From: Codonopsis lanceolata | Taxonomy: Eukaryota; Streptophyta; Magnoliopsida; Asterales; Campanulaceae | Assembly (NCBI GenBank): GCA_013146195.2 | Contig: CM028383.1 | Location: 16,143,642 to 16,207,641 of the forward strand | Direction: 5' to 3' | DNA: 64,000 nucleotides | Translations under genes and position numbers: made by a program | In this document: positions 37,701-52,200 of the stretch, one piece after another | Layout of the letters: each line of letters starts with the position of its first letter | How positions within the stretch are numbered: position 1 is the stretch's first letter | Notes under the pieces: model-generated | Told to the model about the DNA's origin: nothing | Seen by the model: only the letters and a program-made list of their open reading frames with translations | Databases searched by the model: none

Positions 37701-40700
37701 AACGGGATTTCTCCTCCTGCGATCTAGGCATCACCCACTGAATATTGAACAATGTGAACACCAAGTTCCAGAGATTCGTCGCAACTTTACAGTGCAAGAG
37801 AAGATGGTTCGTGCTCTCGCTATTGTCTCTACACATATAGCGCCAATTGACATAGATCTTGCCCTTCCGCCTAAGATTATCTCCAGTAAGAATGGCCTCA
37901 AGACAGACCTCCCACGCAAAAAACTTCACTCGAGCAGGGGCAAGAGACTTCCAAGGGAAGAGAGGGCCCCTATTCCCCGCGATCATCGAATAATAAGACT
38001 TAACAGAAAAAACTTTATCTTTCGAAGAACCCCACACAGCCCTGCTTTTATCTACTTGGAGGGAATATAAACGAGCTAAAAATAACATACTAGATTCCAA
38101 CTCCCAGTCTTGAAAATTCCTTCGAAACACAGGATTCCAAACCACGTTACCATTATTCACATGAAGCACTGAGCTTACCATAATATCTTTATCTACAGCC
38201 AAATTAAATAAATCAGGGAAAAGCCTCCATAGCTCCACCTCCCCACACCAAACATCTTTCCAAAATCTGATTTTTGAGTCATTGTCTAGATCGAACTAAA
38301 TATTTCTAAAAAACGTCCCCCACCCTTAACAAATCCCTTTCCAAACTCCGGAACCAAAAGAACCATTTATTTTATTCGGGAACCACGCATGCTCCCCCTC
38401 CCCATATTTGCCAGTCACAACTCTCCTCCACAAAGCATTAGGCTCCACCATATATCGCCACAGCCACTTCCCAAGAAGAGCTACATTAAACAAGCTTAAA
38501 TTTTTCAGCCCTAAGCCTCCTTCCCTAATACTGGTGCACACTGATGCCCACTTAACCAGATGATATTTACGCTCTTCCCCTTGCCTTTCCCAAAGGAAGT
38601 CCCTCTCCAACTTTTCTATCCTCTTACGAACCAAGCCGGGCATCACAAACACTGATGAGAAGTAAGTTGGAATACCTAACAGAGAGTTCTTCACCAAGGT
38701 TAACCTTCCAGCTTTAGACAACAATTGTTTCTTCTACCCCGCCAAGCGTCGATCGACTCTCTCTATCACAGGGTTCCACATAGCCTTTTCCTTATAAGGA
38801 GCTCCAATCGGCAAACCTAGGTAGGACGAAAGGAGCTTCGCGTATGTGCACCCAAAAAATGCTCAACATCAGCCACTGTCCCCACCGGGAGAATAACGCT
38901 CTTAGCAATATTGACTCTAAAACCCGACACCATCTGAAAAAAAGAAAGAATCAGGCGGAGATACCCCAACTGCTCAATCTCAGCGTCACAAAAGATAAGC
39001 GTGTCATCCGCAAAAAGAAGATGAGAAACCAATACTTTCGTTCCCCTGAGCGACCCACACTTAAACCCACTTATGAAACCCCCTGCCACTGCTCTATCTA
39101 AAAGCCTACTCAGCGCCTCCATTACCAAAATAAAAAGAAAAGGAGAAAGAGGATCTCCCTGGTGCAGACCCCTAGAACTCGGAAAAAAACCCGCAGGTTC
39201 CCCATTAATCAGAACTGAAAAACGGATCGTAGTAATACATAACCGAATCCACTCAATCCATTTATCGCTGAACCCCATCCTTTCTAATAAATACAGCAGA
39301 AAATCCCAATTCACATTATCATACGCCTTCTCTATATCAAGTTTGCACAAAAGGCCCGGAACACCACTCCTCAATCTAGCATCTACGACTTCATTACCTA
39401 TAAAGGAAGCGTCAGTAATCTGTTTACCCCCTACAAATGCATGTTGAGAATCTGAAACCAACTTCCCCAAAATCTGCCTTAATCTCAAAGAAAGAACCTT
39501 GGCTAACAATTTATAGACACTGCCAACCAAACTGATCGGTCTATAGTCCCCCACATTAGTCACTCCCACTTTCTTCAGAATTAAGGTAATGAATGTAGCA
39601 TTAAAACATTTCTCAAAACATTTATTCACATGAAAATATTTAAAAACCTCCATAACATCAACTTTCACCACCTCCCAGCACTGTTGAAAGAAAGCCATTT
39701 TGAACCTGTCTGGACCCGGAGCTTTATCCCCGCTCATGCCTCGCAACGCCGCCACCACCTCCTCTTCGGAGAAAGGAGTCTCCAACATACATCTGTCAGC
39801 ATCTCCCAGAACATTAAACAAGAGTACTTCCAATTTCGGCCTCCAAATCCCCTCATCTGCATAAAGACTTGCATAGAAATCTGCTATACCCTCCTTAATG
39901 TCCTGCTGATCCTCAAACAGAATGCCATCAATGGATCAGCTATAGGATTTTCTTTCGCCCACCTTGTTTCAGTGGTGCACCGAGTTAGATTGCTCTCTTA
40001 GTTGGTCTGATCATTCTTTAGTTGGCTTGGAGAATAGCTTTAGCGTGTAGTAGGTTTTTTTTTGTATACCTCTAGTGTACAAAGGATGCGTCACCTGCTT
40101 CGACGCTTTCTATTCATACTATACTATTCATCAAAAAACATTAGCACAACAGCCTTCTTATTTGCATAGGTACAGGCCCAATATAACGATTTTAAGCCCA
40201 TTTAGCATCTATAATGACGGCCTTTAACAGCAATATCTCTCCACAAATAGAAGATAAAGATAATGGCACTAGGGTGCATACAGGTTATCAACAAAGAGAA
40301 CTCCATTTGTCTGATTTTGATTTGTATAGTTAAAAAGTTATGTGGTACGAGTAGATTTGATTAAGTCCTTATCGAATCAATATTCAGGCTTTTGTACCCC
40401 TCCCCCCCCCCCAATAACGTAATTTTCAATATTTCTTCATACTAAGAGGTAAAAATTATTAGCAAATGAAGCAGGTGATTTTATCCCCTTCGTTTCTCTT
40501 TGCATTAAAACGTGATTCCACTCAACTAGATTTGATTATATTTAATCGACAAAATCAAACAAAACTGTCTTGGTGCATGAAGTTATATTGCAAAAAATTC
40601 TTGAAGGCTCATCTGGTTAATTGGAATACCGTGTGTCGTAACTTGAAAGGAGGAGGCTTAGGAGTGAAAAGGCTCAAAGTCTTCAATGTCACCCTTTTGG

Positions 40701-43169
40701 GTAAGTGGCTTTGGAAGTTTCTGACAGATAAGGAGGCGTTGTGGAGGAGGGTGGTGGTGGGTAAGTATGGGGGAAGTGATCACCTATGGTTCCCCAAGGA
40801 GGTTCATTCCTCTTATGGGGTGGGAGTGTGGAAGGGTATCATGAAGAGGTGGGAGCCTTTTAAGCGTTTTACTTTTAGCGTTGGTACTTTGGAGGGATAA
40901 GTGGTGTGGTGATAGGGAGCTGTGGAGTATGTTCCTCGATCTGTTCAATATCGCTGAAAATAAAGGCGAGTATGTGAATTCAGTCCATCAGTTGGCAGAG
41001 GGTAGCATTGTGTGGAATCCTTTGTTTCGTAGAAATTTCCGAGATTGGGAGTTGAATGTGCTGGGGCAGTTTTTGCATTGCTGTACTCCCAGGAGGGTTT
41101 AGGAGGTAGGGAGGACAGAGTGGTTTGGGAGGGGGCAGCGAGTGACGTGTTCTCAGTCAAGTCGTTTTACCATAGTTTGACGGAAGATGAGAATTCATTT
41201 CCATAGAAATCTGTATGGAAATGCAAGGCTCCAATTAGAGTGGCATTTTTTTATGTGGGAAGTCGCCAATGAAGCCATCCTTACGGGGGATAATCTAAGG
41301 GCTAGGAAAAAAAATTATGTTAACTGGTGTTACTTGTGTAAAGGAGACGGAGAAAGTGTAAACCACATAATCATTCACTGCCCTGTAGTGAAGGAAATCT
41401 GGGACTTCATTCTGAATCTGTTTTGCCTAACTTCGGTTATGCCTAGATCCATTCAAGATCTTCTTCTGGACTGGTCTCTCTACAAGAGAAGGAGGAGGAG
41501 CAGCATATGGGACTCTACTCCTTTGGCAGTTTGCTGGATTCTGTGGGGGGAGAGGAACCGCAGAGTCTTCGAGAATGAGGAGCTTAGCACGGATAAGCTT
41601 TAGTGGCAGATCATCCAGACTTTGTTCCTTTGGTGCAATGAGTCGGATCCGGGTTCCAACAGCTCTTTTGTAATTTTTTTGGACAGATTTTTGATTAGCT
41701 AGATTTTTGGTTGTATTCTTCCGGAGTACATAGGATACATCACCTGTTTTGGCGCGTATTAATATTACTCTAACTTATACAAAAAAAAAAAAATCTTGAA
41801 GAGCATCTGTCAATTATTGGCATAATGCCATCCATAGGAGGATGAAACCACTAATCACCATACCTGCACCCTTTTTTTTTGATAAGTAAGGTATATATTA
41901 AAAATCAAAAGCGGCAAATAAGGAGCCGCAGCCTATTTACACAGGAGGGAAACTCCAATAATTACAGATTACAAAAATTCACTACAAAGTCAGCAAAAGA
42001 ATTGACCTCAGACCTAACACCATCACTACACCAAAAAAACAGCAGCTGAAGCAACTCATTCTTCAGCAACGACACAGACTTTTCCACGTTATCAAAAACT
42101 CTCCTATTCCTTTCTTTCCAAATCACCCAGCATACTCCCAAAGGAATAGTCTGCCAAATAAAATCTCTCCGTTTCCTCTTGTGCAAGGACCAACAGAGGA
42201 AGAGATCCTTAATGGATTCCGGCATGGCCCAAGACAAGTTAAAAATGTGAAAAATGTAGTCCCACAAGGCACCTGCTACCGGACAGTGAAGCAAAAGATG
42301 ATCAGCACTCTCACCATTACATTTGCACATATAACACCAGCTCACTACCACCTTCCCGCGTCTCCTAAGATTATCCCCTGTAAGAATGGCTTCGTTCACC
42401 GCTTCCCAAATAAAGAAAGCAACTCTAGCCGGAGCTTTAGACTTCCAAATAGCTTTCCAGGGAAACAGACCCCTTCCCCCAAAATCTGAACCAAAGGAGT
42501 TATCACAACTACGCAAGAAGTTATCACAAAACTTGACAAAAAACAGGATCTTAGTAAATAGCAGATGTGGGATCTATTCCCCCGGGAAGAGGCCAGCCAC
42601 ACCCTTATCACATTCCAATGAATCACCATTGCAGCGGGTCCAAATCACTACTAGCGCATAGCCTAAGATGGCTAGGACCACTTAAGGTTCTGACTAAACC
42701 ACACCGCTGCAACCCTGATTCAGATCTGACACTATGTGCCGTAACCCGTGACTCCACCCGAAAAGGATTACACGAGTTTCCAGAGGCACAAAGCCAAATA
42801 TCTCAGATTTGTGTGACTGTGTCGCACCAATTTGTAACCCACATGTTGCAAGCGTGCCAAGATGGTTTGCAATCAAAAGAGAAATGCAATCACCGAGAGT
42901 GACACTCACATATAGACATTTACAGGATTCAATAAGGAAAAAGAGACGGAACTTACGGAATCATCAGCAGTGAAAGAGATGGGGCAATTAGCAACAAGGT
43001 TTGATCATGTTGAGCAACGACACAACATTGCACCAGTTAGAGTTATCTAATTCATAACCCTTATGAAAAGGACAACAGACCAAATAAACGAAGACTTCAT
43101 TGAGTATCAAGGAAACACAGGATTGAGGACTGTTAGAAAATAAGGGTAGTTTGGTAATTGTGTTATTAG

Positions 43170-43204
<35 letters not shown>

Positions 43205-46200
43205 GCTCAATGTTTAATAAAATTAAGACACAGAGAGATTGCTGCTGCTGCACAGTTCCCCGACTCCAGTTCATCGCCTCTGCCTACATCTCTTCTTCTC
43301 CTTCTTTTGTTTCTGATTTCATGGTATCAGAGCCTTGATACGCAAAATCTAATTCCCTCAAGACATAAGTGTTGTCTCCATGCACGGCCAATATTGAAAA
43401 GTGATTAGTGCATGTGTTGATCACTAGAGTAGTCTAGGTGTGTTCTATGGAGATTCCGAGACTAGGGATTGGCTCGGAATAGGAGGGCGACTGTGTCTGT
43501 GTAGGAGGTTAGCCGGAGCTGTTGACTTTCCGACGTCACGCATCGGTGAGTGGTGGCGCATGGGATCAAAAACTGAACCCTAGCTTTCGAAAAACAGTGC
43601 GCAGGTGTCGGTTTTATGTGCTACTACGTTTGAAAGTGTTAGTTGATGATTATGGTGATGGATAGGTGTGATTACGGCAGTTGACTGAAGATTCTGGCTG
43701 AACACTGAACCTGGCTTTCAAATTGGCTATTTGTCTTGTTGATTCAGACTTGATTGATAGTCTGATTTCTCTTTCTGTCTCTTTTGATGGCTGAAGACTC
43801 TTCGTCTATGGGGCCTACAGGACCAATTATGACAATTGTTTCTCACCAAAATAGATTGATTGACTTTATCTTGGAGGGAGGCGGGTCTAATTTTGCAGAA
43901 TGGCGATATTTAGCTCAGGTGAACGTGGGTGGTTTACGGAAAGAAGGACATCTTGTTGAAGATTGTCCTAGTGATACAAAGGTGGCTAAGGTGTGGTTGG
44001 ATGATGACAAGGTGTTGTTTCCGAAGATTGTGAATTGTATTAGTAGGAAAATTATACTGTCTATGCAACACTGCAAAACAATTAAGGAGCTGTGGACACT
44101 CTTGCATAAATGGTTTTCTGGAGCGAGTAACTTGAATAGGTTGTACAATCTGTCACAAGAAGTTCATCGTCCTAGTCAGAAAGGGCGGAGTATTATGGAT
44201 TATTATTATGATTTCATGCGTATGAGCGAGGATTTCACTGCTTCTATGCCTATTTCTGTTGATATTGAAGAGATGAAAGCTCAACGTGAGAAGTTGTTGA
44301 TGTTTAGTTGGCTATAAGGATTGGAGAAAGAGTATGATATGGTTCGATCTCAGTTATTATCAAATAAAGATTTGGGTACCTTGTATGTGATAGGCTTTTG
44401 ACTGCAACGAGGAATGGTGAGTCATCACATGTGGAGGTATTTGAAAAATCAGCATTAGTTTCACAAGGGAATAGTTATCGTGGAGGTAGAGATGGAGGCC
44501 GTAGTGGTTTTCGAGGTGGAACTTGTGGTGGTAGAGTGTCCAGAGGTCGTGAAGGACCTAGAGTGTGTTACAACTGTGGAGAACAGGGTCATTTCAAAAA
44601 CCAGTGTCCTAAGCCTCTCACTCAGCAACAATTAGAGTATCAACAAAAACAACAGTTTAGATTCGCTCATACAGTTTCGCAGAAATCCGAGCAAATTTGT
44701 GGTAATTGACTCGGGGGCTACTGATAATATGGCTGGAGATTCGAGTTTGTCATCCACTTATGGGTCGTCGAATAAGTTTACTACGATGACTTTTGCTGAT
44801 GGATCCTCTTCCAAACTCTTGCCGTTTCTTTATCATTGACATCTGTGTTATACTTGCCTAAGTTTCCTTATAATATGATATCCGTTAGTCAACTCACAAA
44901 GGGCTTAAATTGTTGTATTTCTTTCTTTCCTGGTTATTGTCTTTTTCAAGATCTGAGGACTTGGGAGGTTATTGGTAAAGGAAGTGAATCTGATGGATTG
45001 TACCTGCTCGATGAAGTCGTTGCTACGCACTCTTCTACTGTTGCTTCAATTGCATGTCAAAGTACTTTGTCCCCTCTCCAGCTACATTGTCATTATGGTC
45101 ATCCGTCGTTACCTATCCTGAAAAAATTATGTCCTAAAGTAGGGTCTATTTCTAGTTTACCTTGTGAGTCGTGTGAGTTTGCTAAACACCATCGTGTGTC
45201 GTATCCTCCTAGAGTTAATAAACAGGCTGCGTCCCTATTTGAGTTAGTTCATACTGATGTTTGGGGTCCTTGTAACGTACCTTCCACCGATATTTTGTTA
45301 CTTTTGTGGATGATTATTTTCCAGAAGTACTTGGCTTTATTTAATGAAATCTAGAGATGAGTTGTTTCAGTTATTTTGTTCTTTTTGTGCAGAGATAAAG
45401 ACTCATTTCAATTGTTTGGTTCAGAATCTTCGTAGTGATAATGCTAAGGAATACTTTTATGGTATTTTCTCCTCTTATATGCCTCACAATGGAATCATTC
45501 ATCAATCTTCATGTATTGTCACCCCACAACAGAATGGTGTTGCTGAACGCAAGAATCACCATCTCTTGGAAGTTGCTGGGGCATTGATGTTTGAGATGAA
45601 TGTTCCTAAGTCCTTTTGGGCTGATGTTGTCCACACTGCTGCCTTTCTAATCAATCATCTTCCATCATCTGTTCTTAAAGGAGAAATACCATATTATGTT
45701 CTTCGTCCATCGCAGTCGTTGTTTCCCGTTTCTCCTAAAGTGTTTGGTTGCACTTTTTTTGTCCAGGATGTTCGACAATAGGCTGGTAAGTTACACCGAA
45801 GAGCTCTCAAGTGTGTCTTTCTTGGATACTCTCGGACTCAAAAAGGATATCGTTGTTATTCTCCAGATTTGGGTCGGTACTTAGTGTCTGTTGATGTCAC
45901 TTTCTTTGAGTCTAGCCCGTATTTTGGTCGGTCATCTTCTTCTGAGTCTGAGTTTGTCTCTCCCGATGATTTTCTCACTTATACATTGGTTCGTTCCCGC
46001 TGGTGTTGATGCTGAGGCTGATTCTCGCACTCATATAACTCAAGTGTATACTTGGCGCACACCTATTTCAATTCAAGAACCAGCCGTTGCAGATTCTCCA
46101 ACAGATTCACTCCCGATACCGATTCCCACATCATCAGACCCGTCTCTTGATCTCCCTGTAGCGCTCTGAAAAGGTACATGTACTTGTGTTCATCCTATTA

Positions 46201-49200
46201 CCTCTTGTGTCTTGTATGCTCACTTGTCAGATTCTTCTCATTCATTTGTTGTTTCTCTTGATTCCATTGTCACCCCTAAAAATGTGTCTGAAGCTTTATC
46301 TCATAGTGGTTGGAAGTCCGCTATGGAAGAGGAAGTGTAGGCTCTTGAGGCTAATGAGACCTGGGACTTGGTAACACTTCCTGACGGTAAGAAGGCTATT
46401 GGATGTAAATGGGTGTACATGGTTAAAATGAATCCTGATGGTACTGTTGCTCGATTAAAAGCTCGATTGGTTGCAAAGGGGTATACACAAGTGTATGGTG
46501 TTGATTATACTGATACTTTTTCTCCTGTTGCTAAGCTCACTTCTGTTCGTCTTTTGTTATCGTTAGCTGCTTCTAATAACTGGGCCTTATATCAGTTAGA
46601 TGTCAAGAATGCATTTCTTCATGGTGATTTGCAGGAAGAGGTTTACATGGAGCAACCTCCGGGGTTTGTTGCTCAAGGGGAGTATGTGAATAAAGTATGT
46701 CGGTTACGAAAGTCGTTGTATGGGTTGAAACAGTCTCCGCGGGCTTGGTTTGGCAGATTCAGTGTTGTCGTGCTAGAGTTTGGGTTACAGAGGAGTACGT
46801 GTGATAACACTGTGTTCTTTCGGCAGACTAGCAGTGGTTGTATTGTTTTGGTTGTTTATGTAGATGATATTGCGATCACAGGTAGTGATGCACATGGTAT
46901 TGAAGCACTCAAATCGTGTCTTCAAACAAAATTTCAAACTAAGGACTTGAGTACTCTAAAGTACTTTCTTGGGATCGAAGTGATACGGTCCAAGAAAGGG
47001 ATCTTTTTGTGTCAAAGAAAATATGTCCTTGATTTACTTAAGGAAGTTGGAATGCTTGGAGTGAAACCGTGTGACACTCCAATGGATCCTAATGTAAAAC
47101 TTATAGCCGGAGAAGGGGAGATGCTCGAGGATCTAGAATGATACCGGACATTGGTTGGTAAGTTGAATTATATTGTAGTAACTCATCCAGATATTGCTTT
47201 TCCGGTGAGTGTAGTGAGTTGGTTCATGGCAGCCCCTACTACTACACACTGGAATGCATTGATTCGAATTGTGAAATATTTGAAAAGAGCACCAGGTAGA
47301 GATATATTGTATGCGAATCATGGGCATATACGGGTAGAGGCATTCTCTGATGCTAATTGGGCAGGATCACGAGATGATAGTAAGTCAACGACAGGATATT
47401 GTTTGTTTGTGGGCTGAAATCTTGTATCTTGGAAAAGTAAGAAACAGAGTGGTGGCGAGATCAAGTGCATCATGCTATGGCTCAGACAACCTGTGAACTT
47501 ATGTGGATACAACAATTGATGGAAGAGATTGGATTTAAGGTTCCTCTGCCTATGAGATTGTGGTGTGATAATCAGGTAGCCATGCATATTTCTACAAATC
47601 CAGTTTTCCACGAAAGGACTAAGCATATAGAGGTTGATTGTCATTTCATTCGAGAAAAGATCCAATAGAATCTTGTCTCCACCTCATATGTGCGTACGGG
47701 AGAACAACCAGCTGATATGCTGACTAAAGGCTTGACAAAGTTAAGGGTGGATTATATTTGTAACAAGCTGGGCATGATAAATATCTATGCTCCAGCTTGA
47801 AGGGGAGTGTTAGAAAATAAGGGTAGTTTGGTAATTGTGTTATTAGGGTATGTGTTATATATATATATATATATATATATATACGCTCAATGTTTAATAA
47901 ACTTAAGACGCAGAGAGATTACTGCTGCTGCGCAGTTCCCCGACTCCAGTTCATCGCCTCTGCCTGCATCTCTTCTTCTCCTTCTTTTATTTCTGATTTC
48001 AAGGACAAAAGACCAAATGAAAGAGGATTTCAATGAGTCTCAAGGAATCTTCAAGTAGTTGTGATCGAATGAGACGGGACAACACAGAAGGTTGATTCGA
48101 CTGCCTTAGTCTCTCAAGAAAGCTGGGTGGACAAAAAGAGAGAAAGATTGAAGATTCGGACTGTTGCGAGAAGAATTGAACTAATTGTGCCAGAGTTGCC
48201 CCTTTCTGTCCAATCACAACATAGACGGAATAGAATTTCTTGGTCTCAAAGGAGTTGAAGGATATGAATGCCAATGGACAAGCTTCAGTTCAGATATCGA
48301 TAGAAATAAATATATCCAACGGCCTTTCATTTCTTTGTATTCTTCCCGATTCTAGTTTTGCATTTCCTCCAACATTTCATGACTTTACTAGAGGTTTTCT
48401 TGATCCTGTCTGAGCCAATTGCAAATCTCCTCTTGATTCAGCAGTAGGAAAGATCTAATGCAGTGGTCTAGTTCTGGATCATAAACTCATTATTCAGTTC
48501 TCCACAACCTACCCTTTAGAGAGGACTCTGACTCTACTCCTAGAAGAAGATCAGCTCGTCCGATTAAAGAATGACCAAGAAGAGGGGCTCCCTGTGGTAA
48601 GAAGGCATCATTCAAAGTTGACTTTTGCTCTAGTCAAATTTCCCTCCTGGACGTGAGAGTTTCTTCTCATCCAGCTCCTTGTAATAAAGGTATTAAAAAT
48701 ATTGAACTTTAATGACCTTCTACCTGAAATTTGATGGGCTTGCTTTTCTCTTTTCTTTTTCTTTTCTTTTACATTGTGCTACATTTCCTTTTTTTGCTGG
48801 ACGAATTTCCTGGAACTAACCACAAACCGAAAAGAAACCTGGAATATCTGACTCAGCTAAGAACAGTTTTCTTAATCTTCCGAAGAAACAGGAATATTCA
48901 AAAAGTGACTGATTTCCACAGGAATAATATAGATATATCCATATTCTATTAACAGTTGCTTAATATTGTCGTCATACTTGGCTAAGGGTAGCTTACATGA
49001 CCCAAAGAACAGCACTAAACAAGATACTTACAGAGCATCATTGGTTTTAAAGAGAAGAGTAAACTCTGTAAAAGCAAAACTGCAAAAGTCAGGTAATAAA
49101 ATTCTCCGTCCATCCCAAAAAAGAAAGACTCATTTTACTTTTTGGTTTGTCCCAAAACCTAGTGCCATTTCTAAGAGTAAATATAATTTTAGTGCAATTC

Positions 49201-52200
49201 AAAGGAGATACAAACAAGTAAAGCTACAATCTTTAAAAGTTTGACTAGTCACAGAGACTATTTTTTTGGGATGGAGGGAGTAATACTTTAGAATGGCAAC
49301 CTCAAATACCAGAGATAGAATTTTGGAAAAAAACTTACAGGTAAGCCGCATCTGCTTAATGCAGTAGACCTCATCAGAATTGCCCACCTACCAAGGATTG
49401 CAGCATTTAGCTCCCCAATAGAATTTTTCATGCTATTTTTGGTTGCCAACATTAGGCAATAATGACCAATACTAGGATCTAAAAAGGAAGCATGATTAGA
49501 TAAAAGGGCTGCATTATTGGTCAGAGAATCCATTTGGCTACCAAGCATGCTCAGAAATGCTTGTGAATAATTCCCTAACATCCACTGCAAATAAAAGACA
49601 CTTTTAGTTAATACACAATAGCTAAACAGATAACGCGGATAGTTGGCATCATCATTTTGAGAACAAACTCTTTTCATCTCATCACCTGCAGGAAGCTTGT
49701 TAACCAGTAGTCGCCTTTTTCAATTGCAGATGAAAGCAGGAATTTCGATATAAGATGGCTCTCTAATGGCCCACCACTTCCTTCAACAAGGCGACAAATT
49801 ACAAGAGCAAGCTGCTCATCCCCAAGGTTTTTTGCACAAACGTTGATTGCAGAAATGGCATCGCCTCCAAGCAAAAAGAAAGCAACAGCAAGCTCCAGCT
49901 GATGTCTTCCCATTAGGACATAAGCATTTTTCAGAGCAGCTGCCTTATTCTTTTCCTCCTGTAACAGCAGTGTGATGAAACCACTCACTATATTAAACTA
50001 CTAAAGTAAAAGTAACGGAAACTTCTCAAATTATCTGACAGTCCAAGCCCAATGTGATTTTGTATCAACTAGAAAGAATCCAGAAGTAAATTGTTTGTTC
50101 AGAAAGAGCCATGAAAAGAAGGATCTTCAGTGTCCACCTTCAGTCATCAATCAAGGGGCATAAAATTGACTTCAAGTAAGACCGCAACAAAGCAAAACAA
50201 ATACAGCTGTATCTTCTACTGGTTTTACATTTCAACATTTATTATGTGATCTGTTTCTTTTCTCAAGTCAATCATGGCAGATCAATAGGTTGGTAGCCTT
50301 CCCATATTCCCCCTCCTGACACTAACTGGTAAGAGTGTGCTTTCCCAAGCCTTGTGTATGATATGATGAGCAAAAATAACCAAACTGTGTGGCTAGGTAC
50401 AACACTTCTTTACACACTAGTTATTTTCCAATTTGACATTTCTTCAAATAGTTTCGTTACAGTGACTGATGAATGAAACTGCTTACCGAGTAAAAGATAT
50501 ACTTTCTCTATATACATATTCTACGACTCGTCAAAGACTAAACAGCATCACATGCAATTGAGCGAAATGCAGTACATAAATATCTCAAAAAGTGATTGTA
50601 AAGTTACTAATACACACACACAAAGACTATGGGCAAAATGAAATTCAGAATTTTAAGAAAGTACGTTTCAAGTTACCAGTTTATTATAAAAACTTGAAAA
50701 GAATATATAAGAGTGCTTGCAGAGAAAATCTTCTTCCAAATGATACCTCAAGGAATCTCCATCCAGTTGCATGGGATGAATTATTGATTTGAATTTGTTC
50801 ATTTATTTATTTCAGAATCGGAAACTATATCAACGGATAAGGTTTGCAACATACCTGAAAATTGCGTGACAGAAATCCCACCAATGGCTTGTCCTTCTCA
50901 TCTTTGCTGATTTTAAAAAGGCCGGCCAAAACTTGAAGCCTATTCAAGGCTATGTAAAGAAGGGCACAAGCCTTAGGGTCCTTACTTTTCAGATATTGCT
51001 GTCTTGCCAGCTTTTCCATCTATAATAAAGGAAAACATGTCAAAGTCATCAGGGAACTATACCATAAAGTATCAGCCATTACTTCTTCTTTCATGTCTAT
51101 GCTGGTTGCAACATAAAAATAAAATAAAAATAAAAAATACAGCAAAGTAAATGCCACAATAGATCCTCAATAAGGTGATACCCAAAACCGTAAACACGTA
51201 CTTATGAAAGAAATTGGTATCCTTGTAGAATAAGATCGTAATGATAAATGAATGTGTTCTGAATGTGAAGAAAAATACCAAACACAAATACTAGCATGCT
51301 CACGAGGCAAGTATAAACCTATGCTACCCGAGTACCCAGCCCTGATATGAACGGGGATTGGTCAAATAAGGTACCCAGCAAATAGATACATATCTTCGTA
51401 ACAGAAATCAAGTTATAACTTATAACTGTGAGTGAACTCCATTTAAAGTATGTAGCCACTACTCAGTTTCACTCTTGGAATACATAAAAAAATAAGGTTG
51501 CATAAGAGAAGGCAGAAAAGGGAGTTATGTGAGACAGGGAGATCAACAGCAGTTCTCCCAATGTTTGTGATCCTGATTTCTTTCCTCTAATTTTTTATTT
51601 TTTTATGATCTGAACCTTTCAAGAGTTCTTAATGATTGAACACCCACCATAGATCCAGTTAGTGATGCGTCCTTTGTACACTAGAAGTATACTCAAAAGA
51701 ACTGCACTAATCGATTCAAAAGGAATTTACAAATTCAACAAAAGAGTAGTTAGGGATGAGGGAGGCATCAGCTGCCTCGGTGCACCAAAAGAAGAGAGTG
51801 TGAAGCAACGTGTTTTTAAGCTGATTCAAAGTCCCTTCTTCATTGTCAAAAACCCTTCTATTTCTCTCCTTCCAAATAGTCCAACAAACCCCCAGAGGGA
51901 CTGCCTCCCAAATTAAATTTCTCCTCCTTCGTTTATACAGAGACCAACTCAAAAAGTTTATCAACTGATCTGGGCATAACCCACGAAATACTAAACAACC
52001 CGACAATCAAATTCCAGGAACCATTCAAGAGTGCTAATGACAGAACAGTAGCCATAGATATGATTAAGATTAATTGTTATCTTCTAATAATCTGTTGCAG
52101 GTTTGAGGGAGTTTCTCTTCTCCCTTCAGTCACTGAAGTGCTGGTGGTTCATTTTTTTATTTTATTTTTTTGATAAGTAAGGTAAAGTATTATAAACAAG

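Larger units (their letters stand above)
43131..48001 (+). mobile_element. Complete Ty1/copia LTR retrotransposon (copia B), 4871 bp, heavily mutated
   Basis: LTRs 43131-43321 and 47808-48001, TSD AGGAC at 43126-43130 and 48002-48006 (exact). Plus-strand order is PBS, gag, protease, integrase, RT, RNase H, PPT. Its proteins closely match copia A, so both belong to one family. The LTR starts as in copia A but its second half differs. Stops and frameshifts interrupt gag (about 44318), protease (44710), integrase (45300), the region before RT (46338) and after RT (47139). It lies in the 14.3-kb intron, antisense to the gene. Confidence 0.95.
35013..49338 (-). other. 14.3-kb intron of the Rav1-like gene, TE-filled
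   Basis: Donor GT at 49338-49337 and acceptor AG at 35014-35013; both neighbouring exons are in phase 0. It contains a tandem duplication, a split MITE, LINE pieces at 36257, 37412, 39945, 40616 and 41872, copia B and a small MITE at 49104. No other host exon was found in it. Confidence 0.85.
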
